Shown here: positions 58,476 to 64,000 of the stretch, piece by piece
How positions within the stretch are numbered: the stretch's first letter is position 1
How the letters are laid out: the number at the start of each line of letters is the position of its first letter
NCBI GenBank assembly: GCA_039794245.1
Contig: JBDIVS010000012.1
Location: forward strand, 22,539 to 86,538
Direction of reading: 5' to 3'
DNA: 64,000 nt
Source of the DNA: DAITQM01 sp039794245
GTDB lineage: Bacteria > Pseudomonadota > Gammaproteobacteria > Xanthomonadales > Wenzhouxiangellaceae
The notes under the pieces: generated by a model
What the model saw: the letters and a program-made list of their open reading frames with translations, nothing else
What the model was told of the DNA's origin: nothing
The model's database searches: none
Made by a program: the position numbers and the translations under genes

Positions 58476-58919
58476 ATGCGCACCGTCGCATTTCGTATCG
58501 GACTGATCGCCACCGTTCTGCTGCCGGCCGCGTGCGCACCGCGCGGCGATGATGCGGCGGCGCTGCGGCAGGCGCTTGATACCATCGCGGCGGCCTTCGA
58601 AAACCGCGATCTCGAGCCGCTCGACGACTTTCTGGCGGCGGATTTCGCCGCCGACGAACTCGACCGCCGCGGGGCGTTGCTGCTTGCCCGCCGCTACCTG
58701 GCGATGCACCGCGACCTCGGCGTCACGCTCGCCGGCGTGACGGTCGAGGTGCTTGAGGATTTCGACCCGCCGCGGGCCACGGTCCGCTTCAAGGCGTTGC
58801 TGACCGGCGGCGAGCGTGCGCTGCCGGAGCGGGCCGGGTGGTACGATTTCGAGACCGGCTGGCGGCGCGACGGCGGCGATTGGCGGATGATCCGTGCCGC
58901 CTGGGAGCGGCAATGGTGA
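58476..58919 (+). CDS. Small NTF2/SnoaL-like lipoprotein
   Basis: This 147-residue protein has a lipoprotein signal with lipobox LPAAC and then a cystatin/NTF2-like fold (ALRQALDTIAAAFENRDLEPL to WRMIRAAWERQW). Such domains bind small ligands or serve as assembly partners; function unknown. I chose the ATG at 58476 so that the signal peptide is normal in length; ATG 58449 would add nine residues. Its stop overlaps the start of the helicase gene. Confidence 0.7.
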   Translation: MRTVAFRIGLIATVLLPAACAPRGDDAAALRQALDTIAAAFENRDLEPLDDFLAADFAADELDRRGALLLARRYLAMHRDLGVTLAGVTVEVLEDFDPPRATVRFKALLTGGERALPERAGWYDFETGWRRDGGDWRMIRAAWERQW

Positions 58920-61900
58920 ATCATCAGACAGCGATCCCGGGCTTTCACCCGGCGGTCGGCGACTGGTTCGGGGCGGCGTGCGGCCGGCCGACCGCGATGC
59001 AGCAGGAGGCCTGGGCGGCGATCGCCGCCGGGCGGCATACGCTGATCAGTGCCCCGACCGGCAGCGGTAAGACGCTCGCCGGTTTCCTCGCGGTAATCGA
59101 CCGGCTGCTTGGCCGGGCGGTTCAAGCGCCGCAGCCGGATCGGGTCAGGGTCTTGTATATCTCGCCGCTCAAGGCGCTGTCTAATGATATCGAGCGCAAT
59201 CTGCGCGCGCCGCTGGCCGGGATCGCAGCGCACGGGGCCGCCTCGGGTACGCCGCTTGCGGCGCTGCGCGCCCAGGTCCGCACCGGGGATACCACCGCCG
59301 CCGAGCGCCGCGCGATGCTCCGCCGCCCGCCGCACATCCTGGTGACGACGCCAGAATCGCTGTTCATCCTGCTGGCTTCGGCCGGCGGCCGGCGCCTGCT
59401 CGGCGGGGTCGAGACGGTGATCGTTGATGAATTGCATGCGCTGGCCGGCAACAAACGCGGGTGCCATCTGAGCCTCTCGCTGGCGCGGCTCGAAGCCCTC
59501 ACGCCGGCGCCGCCGCAGCGCATCGGCCTGTCGGCGACGGTCCAGCCGCTCAGCCTGGCCGCCGACTGGCTGACCTGCGGCGCGCCTTGCGCGCTGGTCG
59601 ATCACGGCCGCCGCCGGGCGCTCGATCTCGATCTCGAACTGCCGGCCGAGGAATTGAGCGCATTGCTGTCCAACGCCGGTTGGGAGGAAGTTTACGACCG
59701 GCTGGCGGCGCTGGTCGAGGCGCACCGCACGACCTTGGTTTTTGTCAACAGCCGGCGCCTGGCCGAGCGCGTCGCCCGCCATTTGAGCGACCGCTTGGGT
59801 GACGAGTGTGTTGCGGCGCACCACGGCAGCCTGGCTCGGGAGCAGCGCCTCGCCGCCGAGCAGGGCCTGAAAAACGGCCGCCTGAAAGTGGTGGTCGCCA
59901 CCGCCAGCCTCGAGCTCGGCATCGACATCGGCCATATCGATCTGGTCTGCCAGTTGCAGTCGCCGCGTTCGCTGGCCGTGCTGTTACAGCGCGCCGGGCG
60001 CGCCGGCCACGCCCTCGACCGGCTGCCCAAAGCGCGGCTCTGGCCGCTGAGTCTGGAAGACCTCGCCGAGTGCACGGCGTTGCTCCACGCCGTCCGCACA
60101 GGCGAAATCGACGACCTCGAACCGGCCGGCGCGGCGCTCGATGTGCTGGCCCAGCATCTGGTCGCCGCCGCCGAACCGGCGGTCTTAGCAGATGAGCTTT
60201 ACCGGGTGATTTGCCGCGCCTGGCCTTATCGCGACCTTGAGCGGCACGAGTTCGATGCGGTGCTGGACATGGTCGCCGGCGGTTACAGTCCGCGCCCTGG
60301 CCGCCGGCTGCCGTATCTGGAATGGGATCGCGCCGCCGGCCTGGTCCGCTCGCGCGGCCGCGGTGCGCAGGTGGCGATGATGAACGCCGGGGCCATTCCG
60401 GATCATTTCGATTACGACGTCCACCTGTTGCCAGACGAGCTGTATATCGGCACGCTGAACGAGGACTTTGCGTTCGAGAGCATCCCCGGTGACATCTTTC
60501 AGCTCGGCAATCACAGTTACCGGATCGTCAAGGTGGAGAGCGGCCGCGTGCTGGCCACCGATGCCGAGGGCGTGCCGCCCGGCATTCCGTTTTGGTTCGG
60601 CGATGCCCCGGGGCGCAGCGATCGTTTGAGCCGAGCGGTGGGCGACCTCAACCGTTTCGCCGGCGCGGCGCTCGACCGCGGGGCCGAGCTTGCCGCCGCC
60701 CTGGCCGCCGAGTACCGGATCGCCCCGCCCGCCGCGGCGCAACTGGCCGCGTATCTCGAAACGGCGTACCGGGCGCTCGGCGCGTTGCCCGACGGTCATA
60801 CGCTAATTTTAGAGCGGTTTTTCGACGATACCGAAAATTACCACCTGATCGTCCATACCGCGCTCGGTGTGCGCCTGAACCGGGCGCTGGGTCTGGCGCT
60901 GCGCAAGCGGTTCTGCCGCCGGTTCAATTTCGAGTTGCAGGCGGCGGCGACCGATCAGTCTGTGTTGTTGTCGCTTGGCCCGACGCACAGCTTTCCACTG
61001 GCTGAAGTCGCCGGTTATCTCAAGGCCGCAACGGTGCGCGAGCTGCTGATCCAGGCGCTGCTCGTCTCGCCGATGTTCAAGGCCCGCTGGCGGTGGAACG
61101 CGACGATCGCCCTGGCCGTGCTCCGCGTCCGCAACGGCAAGCGCCAGCCGCCGCAGTTCCAACGCAACGATGCCGAAGACCTGCTGGCCCTGGTGTTCCC
61201 CGACGCCCTGGCCTGCCAGGAGAACCTGAGCGGCGATCGCGAGGTGCCCGACCATCCACTGATCCGCCAGACCTTGCACGATTGTCTCGAGGTGACGATG
61301 GACTGCCGCGGCCTCGAGCGTTTGCTGGCATCGCTCGAAGCAGGCAGGATCCGGGTGCTGGCGGCCGATCTCAACGGCCCGTCGCCGCTGGCCGGCGGCA
61401 TCCTGAACGCCCGCCCGTGGGCGTTCCTCGATGATGGCGCTGCCGAAGAACGGCGGACACTGGCGGTTCGCCAGAGGCCGGCGCGCCAACCCGGCGAGGC
61501 CGAGGCCCTGGCGGTCGCCGGTCCCGGGGCGATCGCCACGGTCAACGCCGACGCGGCGCCGCGTGCCGCGTCGCCCGACGATCTGCACGATGCACTGGTC
61601 ACCGCCGGTTTCATCACCGCGCGCGAGGCGACCGAGGTCTGGGGCGGGCCGTTGTGGGGCGGCTGGTTGATGGCGCTGGCCGGCGAGCAGCGGGCGTTTG
61701 CCTGGCGCCGCGCCGATGGTGAAGTGCTGTGGTGTGCGGCCGAACGGGTGGCTTTGCCGCCCGCCCTGTGGCCCGACGGCGTCTGGACCATTGCCCCGCC
61801 GGAGTGGTTGTCGGCGGACTCGGCAGCGGCACCGGCGGTAGAGCCGCTGATCGCCGCTCTGGCGCTTCGCCTGCAAGTGCAAGGACTGGTGACCGCCGCC

Positions 61901-63163
61901 GAGCTCGCTGCGCAGTTCGCCATGCCGCCGGCCCGTGTTGAAGCCGCGCTTCATGCCTTGCAGGCGGAAGGAACCGTGATTGCGATTGCCGAAAATAGCC
62001 GAGAAGCATCCGCGGCGCCGCTGTGGGGTTTGCGCCATCACGCGGCCCGTGCCAGGCGGCTGGCGCGCGAAGCACGGCGCAACCGGGAGACCTTGTGCAC
62101 ACCGCAGGACTGGTTCGCCTGGCTGCTCGAGCATCACGGGCTCGGCGTGGCCGGGCCGCTCATCGACGGCCAACAGGTCTTCGGCCTGATCGAAGGTTGG
62201 GCGGCGCCGGCTGCGGTCTGGCGGCGCGAGTTGTGCGCCACCCGCCATCCCGGCTGGCAGGCGGACGACATGGACCGCCTGTTGCTCGGCGGCCGCTGGC
62301 TGTGGCGCGCCGCCCGGCCGGCATCGTCGGCGCTGGTCAGGTCGTCGCTGGTGACGATCGGCGCCCGCTACGGCGTTGTCCGCCCCGCCGCCGGAGACGA
62401 ACCGGTTCCGGAGAGCACTGCCGGGGCGATGCTGGCGCGCCTGCGCCGCGGCGGCGCGCTGTTCATCGACGATCTCATCCGGCCGCGTGACGGCCCGGCC
62501 TTGCTCGCCGCGCAGGGCGAGGCGGTATTGCGCGAACTTGCCGGCCGCGGCCTCGTCAACGCCGACAGTTGGAGCGCGCTGGAGCGTTTGCTTTTGTCCG
62601 ATCGGATCAAGCGGCGGCTGGCCCACCGACTCCCCGCCGGTTACCGCCAGGACGATATCCCGGGACGCTGGTCGGCACTCGTCGATGCCCCGTTCAGCGA
62701 AGAGGACTGGTTGAAAGGCTGGGCGGCGATCCTTTTGCGCCGCTACGGTATCGTCCACCGCGCCGTCGTCGAACCCGAGAACCTGGCGCCGCCGTGGCCG
62801 CGGCTGCGCGACATGCTGCGCCGGATGGAAGACCGCGAGGAAGTCCGCGGCGGCCGTTTCATTTCAGGCGTACCCGGCGAGCAGTTCGCCGCTCCCGGCG
62901 TCACCACACGGCTGATCCGCCAGACCGCCGAACGCCTCGGGCAGGCACCGCCGGAACACGCCTGGTGCCGTCTATCGAGCCGCGATCCACTGGCCGCCGC
63001 CGCGGTCTCGGCCGGGGCACCCAAATTGCCGGCGAAGGCCGGCTATACGCTGGTGTTCGTCAACGGCCGTTTCCGCGGCGCCGGCGAACCCGGCGCCTGG
63101 CGCTGGCAAGGCGAACCGTGGGCGGCGGCGATCAAGCCACCGGCGAGCATGCAAACGGAATAA
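58913..63163 (+). CDS. lhr: Lhr-type large ATP-dependent helicase
   Basis: This 1416-residue superfamily 2 helicase has Walker A APTGSGKT (residues 47-54), DExH box VDELHA near 171, SATV, and the second RecA domain with FVNSRRLAERVA and QRAGRAGH. After that come the winged helix and Lhr-core regions and a long C-terminal part with further winged helices. Lhr unwinds RNA-DNA hybrids in a 3'-5' direction and is linked to DNA repair. GGGAG lies 5 bases before the ATG at 58913. It overlaps the lipoprotein gene by 7 bases, so the two are coupled. Confidence 0.93.
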   Translation: MVNHQTAIPGFHPAVGDWFGAACGRPTAMQQEAWAAIAAGRHTLISAPTGSGKTLAGFLAVIDRLLGRAVQAPQPDRVRVLYISPLKALSNDIERNLRAPLAGIAAHGAASGTPLAALRAQVRTGDTTAAERRAMLRRPPHILVTTPESLFILLASAGGRRLLGGVETVIVDELHALAGNKRGCHLSLSLARLEALTPAPPQRIGLSATVQPLSLAADWLTCGAPCALVDHGRRRALDLDLELPAEELSALLSNAGWEEVYDRLAALVEAHRTTLVFVNSRRLAERVARHLSDRLGDECVAAHHGSLAREQRLAAEQGLKNGRLKVVVATASLELGIDIGHIDLVCQLQSPRSLAVLLQRAGRAGHALDRLPKARLWPLSLEDLAECTALLHAVRTGEIDDLEPAGAALDVLAQHLVAAAEPAVLADELYRVICRAWPYRDLERHEFDAVLDMVAGGYSPRPGRRLPYLEWDRAAGLVRSRGRGAQVAMMNAGAIPDHFDYDVHLLPDELYIGTLNEDFAFESIPGDIFQLGNHSYRIVKVESGRVLATDAEGVPPGIPFWFGDAPGRSDRLSRAVGDLNRFAGAALDRGAELAAALAAEYRIAPPAAAQLAAYLETAYRALGALPDGHTLILERFFDDTENYHLIVHTALGVRLNRALGLALRKRFCRRFNFELQAAATDQSVLLSLGPTHSFPLAEVAGYLKAATVRELLIQALLVSPMFKARWRWNATIALAVLRVRNGKRQPPQFQRNDAEDLLALVFPDALACQENLSGDREVPDHPLIRQTLHDCLEVTMDCRGLERLLASLEAGRIRVLAADLNGPSPLAGGILNARPWAFLDDGAAEERRTLAVRQRPARQPGEAEALAVAGPGAIATVNADAAPRAASPDDLHDALVTAGFITAREATEVWGGPLWGGWLMALAGEQRAFAWRRADGEVLWCAAERVALPPALWPDGVWTIAPPEWLSADSAAAPAVEPLIAALALRLQVQGLVTAAELAAQFAMPPARVEAALHALQAEGTVIAIAENSREASAAPLWGLRHHAARARRLAREARRNRETLCTPQDWFAWLLEHHGLGVAGPLIDGQQVFGLIEGWAAPAAVWRRELCATRHPGWQADDMDRLLLGGRWLWRAARPASSALVRSSLVTIGARYGVVRPAAGDEPVPESTAGAMLARLRRGGALFIDDLIRPRDGPALLAAQGEAVLRELAGRGLVNADSWSALERLLLSDRIKRRLAHRLPAGYRQDDIPGRWSALVDAPFSEEDWLKGWAAILLRRYGIVHRAVVEPENLAPPWPRLRDMLRRMEDREEVRGGRFISGVPGEQFAAPGVTTRLIRQTAERLGQAPPEHAWCRLSSRDPLAAAAVSAGAPKLPAKAGYTLVFVNGRFRGAGEPGAWRWQGEPWAAAIKPPASMQTE

Positions 63164-63276
63164 AGGGCAGGGGTGTACATCGCCTTGCCGGGTGGCCGAT
63201 TGTTTCTTGCGCCTGGGGCTAGGCGGCGGGGCAGGCACACGCCAAGGCGCCGCCTGCCGCGCATCGCCCGGCAGCC

Positions 63277-63450
63277 TCAGCCGCCGGTCATGCAGAAGGC
63301 ATTGAGCTTGTTGCCGTCCGGATTGCGGAAATAGCCGGCGTAAAAGCCGTTGCCGCGGTCGCCCGGCGCCCCTTCGTCGGCGCCGCAGAGTTGTAGTGCC
63401 TTGCGGTGCAGGTGATCGACCTGTTCGGGCTTTTCAACGTAAGCGGTCAT
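63277..63450 (-). pseudogene. C-terminal remnant of a VOC-fold (glyoxalase-like) gene
   Basis: Leftward, 57 codons read MTAYVEKPEQVDHLHRKALQ, then DEGAPGDR and a GFYAGYFRNPDGNKLNAF segment to a stop, the C-terminal half of a VOC-superfamily protein. In-frame sequence continues about 30 bases further upstream to a TAA and then meets the IS66-like element, so the N-terminal half is gone. It was probably inactivated by the insertion. Confidence 0.75.
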
Positions 63451-63523
63451 TCCAGGCCATACTTCCCACCTCTCAATTTACCCGGTAACCTGTCGGCCTG
63501 GTTGATTGACAGGAAGATTGGGC

Positions 63524-63826
63524 ATGAGTGTAACCGGAAAGGGCCGGATTCGGCGTTCGGTGACGGATTGGCGGGGGATATTTGCGCGGCAGCGGGCGAG
63601 TGGTCTCAGCCAGGCGGTATTTTGCGCCCGGGAGGGGATTGCGCCGAGTTCGTTTGCCCTGTGGAAGAAGCGGCTCGGGGCGGCTCAGGGTGCTGACGGT
63701 GGGCTGATGGCGGCGGTTGCGCCGTGGATCGAACTGGCGCCGGCGAGGAGGCCGGATCAGGGCTGGACGATCGAACTGGATCTGGGCGATGGGGTATGCC
63801 TGCGCCTGCGGCGCGGGGGTGGATGA
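63524..63826 (+). CDS. tnpA: IS66 accessory protein TnpA
   Basis: This 100-residue protein has a helix-turn-helix-like N-terminus (VTDWRGIFARQRASGLSQA, then FCAREG and FALWKKRL), matching IS66 first-ORF proteins. AGGAAG precedes the ATG by 7 bases; a TTG start 18 bases upstream is less likely. Its stop overlaps the start of TnpB. DNA binding is presumed. Confidence 0.85.
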   Translation: MSVTGKGRIRRSVTDWRGIFARQRASGLSQAVFCAREGIAPSSFALWKKRLGAAQGADGGLMAAVAPWIELAPARRPDQGWTIELDLGDGVCLRLRRGGG

Positions 63827-64000
63827 TGTTTTTGCCGGAAGGGCGGGTACGGGTGTGGTTGTGGGCACCGGCAACGGATATGCGCAAGCAGTTTGACGGG
63901 CTGGCGGGATTGGCGAAGCAGCAGATGAGCGAGGACCCGTTGTCCGGGCATCTTTTTATGTTTGTCAATCGCCGGCGGACGCAGGTCAAGGTGTTGTATT
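63823..64000 (+). CDS. tnpB: IS66 TnpB, partial at window end
   Basis: The visible 59 residues include MFLPEGRVRVWLWAPATDMR, FDGLAGLA and LFMFVNRRRTQVKVLY, the IS66 Orf2 signature. It starts in an ATGA overlap with tnpA and runs off the window still open. The first of two ATGs at 63823 and 63826 was taken. Confidence 0.9.
   Translation, partial: MMFLPEGRVRVWLWAPATDMRKQFDGLAGLAKQQMSEDPLSGHLFMFVNRRRTQVKVLY

Larger units (their letters stand above)
63485..64000 (+). mobile_element. IS66-family insertion sequence, left part, continues beyond the window
   Basis: Two overlapping genes, TnpA and TnpB, in the order typical of IS66 lie at the very end. The left boundary near GTAA at 63485 is a guess because IS66 ends commonly start GTAA and VOC coding ends just before it. 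The TnpC transposase and right end are outside. Confidence 0.7.

Overview
The window looks like the chromosome of a GC-rich gammaproteobacterium, probably a deep-branching one. Two conserved gene orders support this. The first is a tRNA cluster followed by tig-clpP-clpX-lon-hupB-tRNA(Val)-tRNA(Asp)-ppiD. The second is tRNA(Tyr)-tRNA(Gly)-tRNA(Thr)-tuf-tRNA(Trp)-secE-nusG-rplKAJL-rpoBC. Both run in the gammaproteobacterial manner. Some details are atypical: dksA has a reduced zinc site of a kind I associate with alphaproteobacteria, hflKC sits behind ppiD, and yidD is coupled to fabI. I cannot name the species.

Layout: 0-2 kb has the end of a DUF4105 membrane protein and an OmpW-type porin. 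2-13.5 kb is the proteostasis block: four tRNAs, trigger factor, ClpP, ClpX, Lon, HU, two tRNAs, PpiD and HflK/HflC. 13.5-16.4 kb holds yidD-fabI, divergent from dksA, then an OmpA-like protein. 16.5-18.7 kb is a three-gene sugar-modification cassette (PIG-L deacetylase, small sugar transferase, formyltransferase). 18.7-22.2 kb has cysS-sufE, pepQ and a tRNA(Pro). 22.2-28.3 kb is accessory in character: a frameshifted HExxH metalloprotease, an SPFH/ribbon-helix-helix pair behind a consensus promoter, an AAA/DUF4143 ATPase, and an orphan urocanase whose 3' end has been copied twice in tandem. 28.5-41.6 kb is metabolic and envelope stress: dsbB, class II DAHP synthase, a redoxin, an acyl-CoA dehydrogenase, the giant NAD-glutamate dehydrogenase, pspABC with a sigma-54 promoter, an FKBP isomerase, a DUF1289-Nudix fusion and a 2OG-Fe(II) oxygenase. 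41.7-55.4 kb is the tuf/secE-nusG/rpl/rpo superoperon. 55.4-64 kb has a long structured gap, a secreted subtilase, a small lipoprotein, an Lhr-type helicase, and an IS66-family element that cuts off a VOC-fold gene and runs out of the window.

The main functional themes are transcription and translation machinery, ATP-dependent proteolysis and periplasmic folding. Several expression-control signals are visible: divergent overlapping dksA/yidD promoters, a sigma-54 plus IHF arrangement at psp, a terminator after nusG, a large rplJ leader and an attenuator before rpoB.

The most unusual structure is a family of palindromic elements of about 100-130 bp built from 7-bp CTAGNNN repeats. They fill spacers between tRNA genes at 2.1-2.4 kb and 41.8 kb, and one of them coincides with loss of the encoded CCA in the adjacent tRNA(Arg). 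All functional calls come from reading sequence and family knowledge; no database search was run.
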